From an uncultured Verrucomicrobiota bacterium (GTDB lineage: Bacteria > Verrucomicrobiota > Kiritimatiellia > RFP12 > UBA1067), in NCBI GenBank assembly GCA_946543025.1, contig CAMNLN010000113.1, forward strand, positions 1-9,878: a DNA stretch of 9,878 bases, read 5' to 3'. The notes below the pieces were generated by a model, which ran no database searches, was not told the origin of the DNA, and saw nothing but the letters and a program-made list of their open reading frames with translations. This document shows positions 1-6,167 of the stretch, one piece after another. Each line of letters begins with the position of its first letter. Positions within the stretch are counted from its first letter, which is position 1. The translations under genes were made by a program, and so were the position numbers.

Positions 1-3000
1 CCCGAGGGCGCGTTCACCTACGTGGTGATCCCCGACACCCAGCGCTATTCCGGCGAGGGCGCGCTCGTGAAGAAGGGCAAGAAGCCGCAGTCCGGCCCCA
101 CCGACAACAAGGCGTTCCGCTCGCGCGTGGCGTGGATCGCGGCGAACGTCGAGAAGGAGCGCATCGCCTTCGTCTCGCACGTGGGCGACATCGTCGACTA
201 CAGGAACGGGCAGCAATGGTCGCTCGCCTCCAGCCTGATGGCGCGGCTCGACGGCAAGGTGCCGTACGGCATCTCGCCCGGCAACCACGACATCGCGGGC
301 AGCTCCACGGCCGACTTCAACCGCTGGTTCCCTCGCAGCCGCTACGAGAAGGCGGCATGGTACGCGGGCGGGTTCGACGGCTACGTGAACGCGAAGGGAA
401 AGACCGTGTGCGCCGGAAATTCGGACAGCTGCCAGCTCTTCGAGGCGGGCGGGATGAAGTTCGTCGTGTTGCACCTGGAGTGCAACGCCCCTGCGCCCGT
501 CCTTGCATGGGCCGATCGGATGCTCGCCCGCTACGCCGATCGCACGGCCATCGTCTGCACCCACATGTACCTGGGCTACAAGACGCGGAAGATCGACGAA
601 CTTCGCCGCGCGGTCAAGGGCGACGCCCCGCGTCCGGACGCGTGGTTCGGCGTGATGGACTGGACGAAGAACCATGGCGATGAGGGCGTCTCCGCCGCCC
701 AGGCGTGGGAGACCTGCTTCTCGCGCCACAAGAACCTTTTCCTCATCGTCTGCGGCGACCAGAGCCAGGCCATCTGCTGGCGCGAGACGCAGAAGGGGGT
801 GCACGGAAATGTCGTCCGTTCCGTCCTCCAGGACTATCCGCGCGATCGGGATGATTCCGATTGGCTGCGCCTCTTCCGCTTCCGCCCCGACAAGGGCAAG
901 GTGGAGGTTTGGACGTACTCACCCGCGCAGGACAAGACATGCGAGGACGCCGGCTTCCGCAAGGGGCGACACTGGCACGAGTTCACGCTCGACCTGCCGT
1001 CTGCCTCCGTTGAGCCAGACGCCAATTCGCTCGCGGCGCTTCCGTGGATCGGCGACGGCCAGCCCGATCGCAACGGCGCGGATTGGTACGAGGAAGATCC
1101 CGCGCCGGAGTTCACGGCGGAGTTCGTCCTGCCGCCGGGCGTCACCGAGACGAAGATCCATTTCGCCTGCGTTGGGTTCGGGTGCTTTTCGCTCGATGGA
1201 TCGTACATGGATACGGACGGACTCGATACGCTGTGGACGCCCTACGACAAGACGGTCTATTCCACGACAACCCGCACGATTCGCGTGACCGACGCCACGA
1301 ATACCGTCTTTGTGCGCCTCGGAAACGGCTTCTACAACCTGCCGCCGCTCCGCTTCTGGGGACATCGCCACTTCCGCGAGACGCTGGCGCACGGGCGCCC
1401 TTGCTTCAAGATGGCGATCGACGGCGTGGAGAAGCCGCTGGAGTGGAAGTGGCGCAAGACGAACGTCATCCGCAACTCGGTCTACCTCGGCACGGAAATC
1501 GATGCGACGCGTCCGGCGGACAAGAATTGGAAACCGGCGGCCGTCGTGAAGGGGCCGAAGGGCAAGATCGTCGAATGGCCGCGCGCGAATCCGGGCATGA
1601 TCAGCCCGGACATGCATCGCGGCACGGCGAAATGGCTGAAGGAGGGCGAGGTCCAGGTCGTCGACTTCGGCGTGAACGCGTCGGGAGTGCCCGACTTCCA
1701 TTTCAGGGACGAGGCGCGCGGTACGCGTATCGAGATCGTCTACGGCGAACGGCTGAACGCGGACGGTTCCGTCAACGTGCTGACGCAGACGGCCGGCCAG
1801 ATCAAGCGCGGCAACGGCGGGCCGGGCGCGCCGCGCGTCGCCTGCCAGCGCGACGCCTACGTCTGCGGCGGCGCGGCGGAAGAGCGATTCGAGCCGCCGT
1901 TCACCTGGCATGTCTTCCGTTATGCCGAGATCCGAGGGGCGAAGCACCTGCTTGGCGCGAACGATGCCGCGCGCCGGGTCAGGTCGATGCTGTCGCTGGC
2001 GGACAAGGCGTCGGCCGCGCAGGCCTTCAAGACGGACAACAAGGACCTTGCGGCCATCCACGAGATGTGCCGGCGGACGTTCCAGGCCAACCTGATCGGC
2101 GGCGTGCAGAGCGACTGCCCCGGCCGCGAGCGGCTCGGCTACGGCGGCGACATCGTGGCCACCTACGAGGCGTACATGCTCAACTGGGACATGCGCGCCA
2201 TCTACCTTAAAATTCTGCAGGACTTCGCGGACGAGGCGGCGGACGACGGCTGGATCACGGAGACGGCGCCGTACGTGGGCATCGCGGTGAAGGGAGAGGG
2301 CGGACGTTCGGGGCCGATCTCGTGGGCACTCGCCGTGCCGGAGCTGATCGACGGGCTTCTGCGCCATTATGGCGAAACGAAGGCGCTCGACTTCTATCCC
2401 GTCTGCACTCGCTACGTCCGCCAGCTGGCGGCGAAACATCCCGACGGACTCATCCCCCAGTGCATCGGCGACCACGAGGCGTTGGCGCGCGCGCCGGACG
2501 GCGTGACGGCCACGGCGCATTGGCATCGGTTCGTTTCGCTTACGGCGGGTTTTGCGAAGCGGCTCGGACAGGCGGACGAGGCGGCGGAGTTCGATGCGCT
2601 CGCGGCGAAGATCAAGGCGGCGTTCGCGGAAAAGTATGTGAAGGACGGCGTCGTGGCGAACGGCACGCAGTCGGCGCAGGCGATTGGGCTCTATCTCGGG
2701 CTCGTGCCGGCCGAACAGGTTCCGGCGGCGGAGCGCCAGCTTGTGGCGGCGGTGGAGGAGAAGGGGTGCGGGCCCACCACGGGCATCTTCTCCACGCGCT
2801 ACATGCTGATGTACCTTTCGGAACACGGGCGCGCGGACCTCGCGCGGAAGATCGTCCTCCACAAGGGCTTTCCCGGATGGCTGCACATGATCGAGCGCGG
2901 TGCGACCACGCTGTGGGAAACGTGGAAGGAGTCGGACGACGTCTACTCCAATTGCCATCCGATGTTCGGTTCCGTGGACGAGTGGATCCTGAAATACGGC

Positions 3001-3006
3001 CGCTGA
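1..3006 (+). CDS. Metallophosphoesterase - GH78 alpha-L-rhamnosidase fusion protein (5' truncated by window)
   Basis: The frame is open from base 1 and ends at TGA 3004-3006, so the real start lies outside the window; the GTG at 22 is internal. Numbering from base 1 there are 1001 residues. Residues 1 to about 330 form a calcineurin-like phosphoesterase domain: PDTQ (D12), GDIVD (D63), GNHD (94-97) and H188. The usual final GHxH motif is replaced by GDQSQ (252-256). From about 350 the protein matches GH78 alpha-L-rhamnosidase: an N-terminal beta-sandwich (about 360-480, ending with LGNGFYN), a concanavalin/CBM67-like domain (about 545-640, DFGVNASG) and an (alpha/alpha)6 barrel (about 675-1001). 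The signature DCPGRERLGYGGD (705-717) carries the expected acidic residues D705, E710 and D717. TTLWETW supplies the likely general base E973. Known GH78 enzymes remove terminal L-rhamnose by inversion. The protein stops right after the barrel, without the usual C-terminal beta-domain. It is probably exported, but the N-terminus is not visible. The joint activity is unknown. Confidence 0.9.
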   Translation, partial: PEGAFTYVVIPDTQRYSGEGALVKKGKKPQSGPTDNKAFRSRVAWIAANVEKERIAFVSHVGDIVDYRNGQQWSLASSLMARLDGKVPYGISPGNHDIAGSSTADFNRWFPRSRYEKAAWYAGGFDGYVNAKGKTVCAGNSDSCQLFEAGGMKFVVLHLECNAPAPVLAWADRMLARYADRTAIVCTHMYLGYKTRKIDELRRAVKGDAPRPDAWFGVMDWTKNHGDEGVSAAQAWETCFSRHKNLFLIVCGDQSQAICWRETQKGVHGNVVRSVLQDYPRDRDDSDWLRLFRFRPDKGKVEVWTYSPAQDKTCEDAGFRKGRHWHEFTLDLPSASVEPDANSLAALPWIGDGQPDRNGADWYEEDPAPEFTAEFVLPPGVTETKIHFACVGFGCFSLDGSYMDTDGLDTLWTPYDKTVYSTTTRTIRVTDATNTVFVRLGNGFYNLPPLRFWGHRHFRETLAHGRPCFKMAIDGVEKPLEWKWRKTNVIRNSVYLGTEIDATRPADKNWKPAAVVKGPKGKIVEWPRANPGMISPDMHRGTAKWLKEGEVQVVDFGVNASGVPDFHFRDEARGTRIEIVYGERLNADGSVNVLTQTAGQIKRGNGGPGAPRVACQRDAYVCGGAAEERFEPPFTWHVFRYAEIRGAKHLLGANDAARRVRSMLSLADKASAAQAFKTDNKDLAAIHEMCRRTFQANLIGGVQSDCPGRERLGYGGDIVATYEAYMLNWDMRAIYLKILQDFADEAADDGWITETAPYVGIAVKGEGGRSGPISWALAVPELIDGLLRHYGETKALDFYPVCTRYVRQLAAKHPDGLIPQCIGDHEALARAPDGVTATAHWHRFVSLTAGFAKRLGQADEAAEFDALAAKIKAAFAEKYVKDGVVANGTQSAQAIGLYLGLVPAEQVPAAERQLVAAVEEKGCGPTTGIFSTRYMLMYLSEHGRADLARKIVLHKGFPGWLHMIERGATTLWETWKESDDVYSNCHPMFGSVDEWILKYGR

Positions 3007-3040
3007 CGCGAACGGCGCATCCCCTGTCTTCGACGTATGG

Positions 3041-3087
3041 CTGGCGCCCCTGACGCGGGTGCACGCCGGGCATATTTTCTCCTTTTT
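3041..3087 (+). terminator. Weak candidate terminator after the rhamnosidase fusion gene
   Basis: An imperfect stem pairs CTGGCG (3041-3046) with CGCCGG (3064-3069). CCC/GGG pairing continues it inside, with a TGCA bulge on the 3' side. A T-rich tract follows (TTTT at 3074-3077 and TTTTT at 3083-3087). It lies 34 nt past the stop codon, where a terminator is expected. The bulge, the U-G pair and the interrupted T tract make the call tentative. Confidence 0.35.
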
Positions 3088-3137
3088 CGTCGACAGATAA
3101 AGAAGATGAATTCGCCAAGAAAAATAAAAAATCCCCC

Positions 3138-3166
3138 TTGCGTCCGTTCGGACGATGTGGTAAACT
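3138..3166 (+). promoter_or_regulatory. Candidate promoter with inverted-repeat operator in its spacer
   Basis: TTGCGT (3138-3143) is separated by exactly 17 nt from TAAACT (3161-3166), which is preceded by TGG, an extended -10 of the TGN type. The match to sigma70 consensus is moderate (3/6 and 4/6). A perfect inverted repeat, CGTCCG-TT-CGGACG (3141-3154), overlaps the -35 and fills the spacer, as a repressor operator would. The predicted start of transcription is near 3173, just upstream of the structured region. Confidence 0.4.
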
Positions 3167-3172
3167 TGCGAC

Positions 3173-3432
3173 GGAAATTCGAAGAGGGCCTGTCGGGCGA
3201 CCGGCGGGTCCTTTGGAAGCCGGAAGGAAAGCGATGTCTTTCTGACGCGTTAGCGGGCGGCCGTCGTAATTCATCAACAATTACGGCTCTTCTGCTGACA
3301 GTCGAGGGCATGTCCGAGGCGCAGACGGAGGACGGAGCGGACCGACGGCGTTTTTTGGGTGCGCGGAAACGCGTGCTTCCGCCTTCGGGCGGCCGACGGC
3401 CGGGCGTGCTTGCACGTCCGGCCTTTGGTTTT
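3173..3432 (+). ncRNA. Candidate structured RNA or attenuating leader in the 443-nt intergenic region
   Basis: No convincing protein is encoded between 3007 and 3449. Downstream of the candidate promoter the sequence can form a run of hairpins: an 11-bp stem with a GCGA tetraloop (3186-3196 with 3201-3211); GAAAG/CTTTC (3227-3231 with 3238-3242); a 9-bp stem with a 7-nt loop (3263-3271 with 3279-3287); a 7-bp stem with a GAAA tetraloop (3359-3365 with 3370-3376); a 5-bp stem with a C(UUCG)G tetraloop (3379-3383 with 3388-3392); and the terminator at 3398-3432. GNRA and UUCG tetraloops on stems are typical of real RNA structure. I do not recognise a known family: it lacks the conserved cores of RNase P RNA, SRP RNA or tmRNA. 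It could be an independent small RNA ending at the terminator, or a leader controlling the HAD cluster 18 nt downstream. Chance pairing in GC-rich DNA remains possible. Confidence 0.4.
3398..3432 (+). terminator. Strong rho-independent-type terminator upstream of the HAD gene
   Basis: A 12-bp stem (3398-3409 with 3412-3423, one G-U pair, top bases probably opening into a CTTG loop) is followed directly by TTTGGTTTT (3424-3432). It would stop transcripts coming from upstream, including the candidate structured RNA. Its stem covers the position where a -35 box for the next promoter would lie. Confidence 0.65.
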
Positions 3433-3440
3433 GATATAAT
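3432..3440 (+). promoter_or_regulatory. Extended -10 promoter of the HAD-ACP-DciA cluster
   Basis: TGA followed by a perfect TATAAT (3435-3440) gives the TGN-TATAAT extended -10 form. No good -35 is visible, because that position is inside the terminator stem; extended -10 promoters often do without one. Transcription is predicted to start near 3447, only about 3 nt ahead of the ATG at 3450, so the mRNA would be leaderless or nearly so. Confidence 0.65.
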
Positions 3441-3449
3441 GGCGCGGCG

Positions 3450-4085
3450 ATGAGAAAACATTGGTTCTTCGATTTCGACGGGACGCTCTGCGACACGGAG
3501 GCGGACATCAAGGCGGCGTGGCGCGCGGCCATTCGCGGCCTCGGCCGCGAGTGCCCGCAGTTCGACCGCATCTACCGCACGGGCCCGACGCTCGACCAGG
3601 TGACGTACATGCTTTTCGACGACGCGACGCCGGAGCTGGTGGCGCGCATCCGCGAGCTGTTCGGCCCCGCCTACGACGCGAGCGGCTTTCCCAACACGCG
3701 GCCCTACCCGTGGGTTCCCGGCTGGCTCGCCGATTTGCGCGCGCAGGGGTGCAGCCTCTACGTGGCGACGAACAAGCGGTGGCGTCCGCTGGAAGCGTTG
3801 CGCGCGCGGCTCGGCTGGGAGGACGTGTTCGACGGCTGGTACGCCTTCGACATGTACGAGGGACAGCGCCTCACGAAGGCCGAGCTGCTGGCGCACGCGA
3901 TGCAGACACGCGGCATCGATCCCTCCGATGCCGTGATGGCGGGCGACACGGCCGGCGACGTCACGGCCGGCAAGGCGGCGGGCATGTATACGATCGGCTG
4001 CACGTGGGGATACGGCAGCCGCGAGGAACTGGAAGGAGCTGACGAGATCTATGACGCGGGAAGATTTTCACAGGAAGGTCGCTGA
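3450..4085 (+). CDS. HAD-superfamily hydrolase, phosphoglycolate-phosphatase-like
   Basis: This 211-residue protein has all four HAD motifs: motif I DFDGTLCDT, with nucleophile D8 and acid/base D10; motif II T107 in ATNK; motif III K143; and motif IV GDTAGD, with D166 and D170 for magnesium binding. The region between motifs I and II (about 15-90) is the size of a helical C1 cap, as in phosphoglycolate phosphatase (Gph) and pyrophosphatase PpaX-like enzymes. It is therefore a cytoplasmic small-molecule phosphatase whose substrate cannot be read from sequence. The ATG at 3450 places motif I at the usual distance from the N-terminus. It has no Shine-Dalgarno and is about 10 nt past a perfect TATAAT. 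The 3' end overlaps the acyl carrier protein gene by 35 nt. FkbH-type HAD proteins that load ACPs belong to a different branch, so a role on the neighbouring ACP is not implied. Confidence 0.92.
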   Translation: MRKHWFFDFDGTLCDTEADIKAAWRAAIRGLGRECPQFDRIYRTGPTLDQVTYMLFDDATPELVARIRELFGPAYDASGFPNTRPYPWVPGWLADLRAQGCSLYVATNKRWRPLEALRARLGWEDVFDGWYAFDMYEGQRLTKAELLAHAMQTRGIDPSDAVMAGDTAGDVTAGKAAGMYTIGCTWGYGSREELEGADEIYDAGRFSQEGR

Positions 4086-4260
4086 CGTCTTGGAGGTGGA
4101 CGCCGTGACGGACGACACGCGTTTCCGCGAGCTCGACGGCTGGTGTTCGCTTCAGGCGTTCGGGCTGCTCGTCCTTCTTGAGAACGAGCTGGGCGTACGC
4201 TTGGACGTCGAGACGTTCCGGTCGATCGAGACGGTCGGGGAACTGTATGGGCAAGGTTGA
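4051..4260 (+). CDS. Acyl carrier protein, small stand-alone type with W-C-S-L phosphopantetheine site
   Basis: This 69-residue protein has the fold pattern of an acyl carrier protein: helix I, then the GWCSLQ site, then the helix II sequence LLVLLENELGV and a final helix ending VGEL. S33 is the predicted 4'-phosphopantetheine attachment serine. The usual Asp of the DSL motif is Cys (C32). 'W-x-S-L' variants are known among small ACPs outside the main fatty-acid pathway, so this is probably a specialised ACP and not the housekeeping AcpP. The start at ATG 4051 lies inside the 3' end of the HAD gene, with GGAAGGAG (4031-4038) upstream at 12 nt spacing. The end overlaps the next gene by 14 nt, which suggests translational coupling. 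No acyl-ligase, ketosynthase or transferase gene is in the window, so its cargo is unknown. Confidence 0.85.
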   Translation: MTREDFHRKVADVLEVDAVTDDTRFRELDGWCSLQAFGLLVLLENELGVRLDVETFRSIETVGELYGQG

Positions 4261-4636
4261 CCCGAAAAAGATCGCGCGCGACGTCGCCGCCCGCCGCCGC
4301 CTCGCGTCGCGCGCGACGCCCGGCCTGCCGATCGACGGCGACGCGGTGGAGACGCGCGTGCCGATGCCGGGCATAGGCAAGCTGATGGACGATCTGCTGG
4401 CCAGCATGCTGGTCGAGAAGAGCCCGTTCTTCGACCAGGTCTGCGAGAAGTGGATGGAACTGTTCCCGGACTGCGTCGCCAAGCCGGGCCGGTGGCAGGA
4501 CGGGCGGCTCTTCCTCTACGTGCGGACGTCCGGCCAGCTGTTCGGGATGCGGACGAAACTGCCGACGATCAAGAGGGCGCTCGCCGCGCTCCCTACGGCC
4601 CCCAAGCGATTCTCCGTCAACCTTGAAATCCATTGA
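4247..4636 (+). CDS. DUF721 / DciA-like protein
   Basis: This 129-residue protein has a basic N-terminus rich in Arg and Lys (3-23) and a C-terminal domain resembling DUF721/DciA. That domain has the helix from M54, a tryptophan-containing segment (EKWMELFP, near 68-75), the DGRLFLYV strand from D85, a helix ending near A112 and a final strand SVNLEIH. DciA proteins bind the replicative helicase DnaB and help load it in bacteria lacking DnaC/DnaI-type loaders. Here that role is inferred from pattern only, and the match is moderate: the usual Gly after the Trp segment is not conserved. The start chosen is ATG 4247, with GGGGA (4237-4241) 5 nt upstream and a 14-nt overlap with the ACP gene. A longer reading from 4178 would lie fully inside the ACP gene and adds nothing family-like. 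Confidence 0.7.
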   Translation: MGKVDPKKIARDVAARRRLASRATPGLPIDGDAVETRVPMPGIGKLMDDLLASMLVEKSPFFDQVCEKWMELFPDCVAKPGRWQDGRLFLYVRTSGQLFGMRTKLPTIKRALAALPTAPKRFSVNLEIH

Positions 4637-4646
4637 TTCGGCATCT

Positions 4647-4674
4647 TTGTCGGCGGGGCAGGATTTGCTATAAT
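4647..4674 (+). promoter_or_regulatory. Extended -10 promoter of the tgt-yajC cluster
   Basis: TTGTCG (4647-4652, 4/6 match) is followed after 16 nt by a perfect TATAAT (4669-4674) carrying TGC directly upstream (extended -10). The predicted transcription start is near 4681, about 4 nt before the tgt ATG at 4685. There is no Shine-Dalgarno between them, so the transcript would be essentially leaderless. It lies in the 48-nt gap after the DciA-like gene. Confidence 0.7.
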
Positions 4675-4684
4675 CTACCTTCCC

Positions 4685-5824
4685 ATGAGCAAGGAGGCGC
4701 CAGGCACGTTCGAGATCTCCGCGCGCGACGAGACGTCGCGCGCGCGCACGGGCGTCCTGTGGACGGCGCACGGCCCGGTGGAGACGCCCGTGTTCATGCC
4801 GGTGGGAACGCAGGCGACGGTGAAGGCGCTCGAGCCGCGCGACCTGCGCGAGAACGGCGCGTCCATCATCCTTTCCAACACGTACCACCTGATGCTGCGC
4901 CCCGGCGCGGACGTGGTGGCGAACGCGGGCGGCCTGCACGCGTTCATGGGCTGGGACGGACCGATCCTGACGGACAGCGGCGGATTTCAGGTGTTCTCCC
5001 TCGCGAAGCTCCGCAAGATCACGCCGGAAGGCTGTGCGTTCAACAGCCACCTCGACGGCCACGAGGTGTTCCTCGGCCCGAAGGAGTCGATGGAGGTTCA
5101 ACGTCTTTTGGGCAGCGACATCGCGATGGTCTTCGACGAGTGCCTGCCGTGGCCGTGCGACCGCGCGCGCGCCGAGAAGAGCGTGGACCAGACGCTCGAG
5201 TGGGCGAAGATGTCGCAAGACGCGCCGCACGCGCCCGGCCAGCTCGTGTTCGGCATCGTGCAGGGCGGCATCTACGACGACGTCCGGCGGCGGTGCGCGG
5301 AAGCGCTGGCGGCGATGGACTTCCCCGGCTACGCGATCGGCGGCGTCTCGGTGGGCGAGCCGGAGGCGGCGATGTACCAGGCCGTGGAGGCAAGCGTGCC
5401 GTACCTGCCGGAGGCGAAACCGCGCTACGTGATGGGACTCGGCGTGATGACGCAGATGGCGGAGTGCGTGGCGCGCGGGGTGGACATGTTCGACTGCGTG
5501 CTGCCTACGCGCGTCGCCCGTCACGGCACGGCCCTCACGCGCCGCGGCAACGTGGCGATCAAGGCGGCGAAGTGGGAGCGCGACCTCGGGCCCGTGGAGG
5601 AGGGATGCGACTGCTACTGCTGCCGGAACTTCACGCGCAGCTACGTGCGGCACCTGCTCCACGCCGGCGAGATCCTCGGCGTGCGCCTGCTCACCATCCA
5701 CAACGTGCATCGTCTGCTCGAGTTCATGCGCGAGCTGCGCGCCTCCATTGCGGACGGCACCTTCGCCGCGTTCCGCGAACAGCTTCACAAGGACCAACAA
5801 CAAAAGGAACACAACGATGAATGA
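4685..5824 (+). CDS. tgt: Queuine tRNA-ribosyltransferase (tRNA-guanine transglycosylase)
   Basis: This 379-residue enzyme swaps guanine 34 of GUN-anticodon tRNAs (Asp, Asn, His, Tyr) for preQ1 during queuosine synthesis in the cytoplasm. The conserved blocks run in order: TPVFMPVGTQ near the start, SNTYHLMLRPG, TDSGGFQVFSL with the catalytic Asp D97, FGIVQGG, YAIGGVSVGEP, and MFDCVLPTR with nucleophile D270. The zinc site is CxCxxC (C308, C310, C313) plus H339; the 26-residue C-to-H spacing is the same as in characterised bacterial Tgt. Length is normal. The ATG at 4685 fits the family N-terminus and follows the extended -10 promoter with almost no leader. Its last 8 nt overlap yajC, the common bacterial tgt-yajC pairing. 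No queA or other queuosine gene is present. Confidence 0.98.
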   Translation: MSKEAPGTFEISARDETSRARTGVLWTAHGPVETPVFMPVGTQATVKALEPRDLRENGASIILSNTYHLMLRPGADVVANAGGLHAFMGWDGPILTDSGGFQVFSLAKLRKITPEGCAFNSHLDGHEVFLGPKESMEVQRLLGSDIAMVFDECLPWPCDRARAEKSVDQTLEWAKMSQDAPHAPGQLVFGIVQGGIYDDVRRRCAEALAAMDFPGYAIGGVSVGEPEAAMYQAVEASVPYLPEAKPRYVMGLGVMTQMAECVARGVDMFDCVLPTRVARHGTALTRRGNVAIKAAKWERDLGPVEEGCDCYCCRNFTRSYVRHLLHAGEILGVRLLTIHNVHRLLEFMRELRASIADGTFAAFREQLHKDQQQKEHNDE

Positions 5825-6164
5825 ATCAAACGCAACGACGACTCAGCCCGCCGACGCCGGCGCGGCGCCGGCGCCCGGCCAGCAGGGCGGCGGGTTCGGC
5901 ATGTTCGTGCCGATGCTGCTCATCTTCGCGATCTTCTACTTCATGATGATCAGGCCGCAGCAGCGCAAGGAGAAGGAGCGCCGCAAGATGATCGAGGAGC
6001 TGCGCGCGGGCGCGAAGGTGATCTTCGCCGGCGGCTTCATCGGCACGATCGTCGAGGCCAAGGAGCGGACGTTCAAGATCGAGATCGCCGGCGACGTGGT
6101 CGTCGAGGTCGCGCGCGCGGCCGTCCAGGGCCTCGCCGCAGAGGAGGCGCCTGCCGCGAAATAG
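5817..6164 (+). CDS. yajC: Preprotein translocase accessory subunit YajC
   Basis: This 115-residue protein has a Gly/Ala/Pro-rich N-terminus, one membrane helix (about 29-45) and the YajC signature YFMMIRPQQRKEK just after it. A small beta-rich cytoplasmic domain follows, containing GAKVIFAGGFIGTIVE. In known bacteria YajC binds SecD-SecF and assists the SecYEG export channel. Start ATG 5817 has AAGGA (5804-5808) 8 nt upstream and overlaps the tgt stop by 8 nt; an earlier in-frame ATG at 5748 lies deep inside tgt and is rejected. secD and secF, the usual next genes, are absent; a LysM protein gene follows after 3 nt. Confidence 0.95.
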   Translation: MNESNATTTQPADAGAAPAPGQQGGGFGMFVPMLLIFAIFYFMMIRPQQRKEKERRKMIEELRAGAKVIFAGGFIGTIVEAKERTFKIEIAGDVVVEVARAAVQGLAAEEAPAAK

Positions 6165-6167
6165 CCC

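Noticed and set aside
919..2958. Very long open reading frame on the minus strand opposite the rhamnosidase gene
   Set aside because: Antisense shadow of a GC-rich gene: Arg/Val/Leu-rich, no recognisable motif, while the + strand frame has complete family motifs.
3186..3242. Signal recognition particle RNA, suggested by a CCGGAAGG tetraloop-like stretch near 3219
   Set aside because: The flanking conserved GUCAGG and AGCAG bases of SRP domain IV are absent.
3344..3356. TTTTTT run at 3351-3356 as a second terminator
   Set aside because: No complementary stem directly upstream ending at the T run.
3037..3453. 138-codon + strand open frame across the intergenic region
   Set aside because: No ribosome site, low-complexity basic sequence, runs through the hairpins and terminator and overlaps the HAD start.
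3450..4260. FkbH-like glyceryl-ACP loading pair (HAD plus ACP)
   Set aside because: The HAD protein has a Gph-like C1 cap layout and lacks the FkbH-type extra domain.
4049..5812. Minus-strand 587-codon open frame opposite ACP, DciA-like and tgt
   Set aside because: Spans three real + strand genes and the tgt promoter; composition is Arg/His-rich with no domain.
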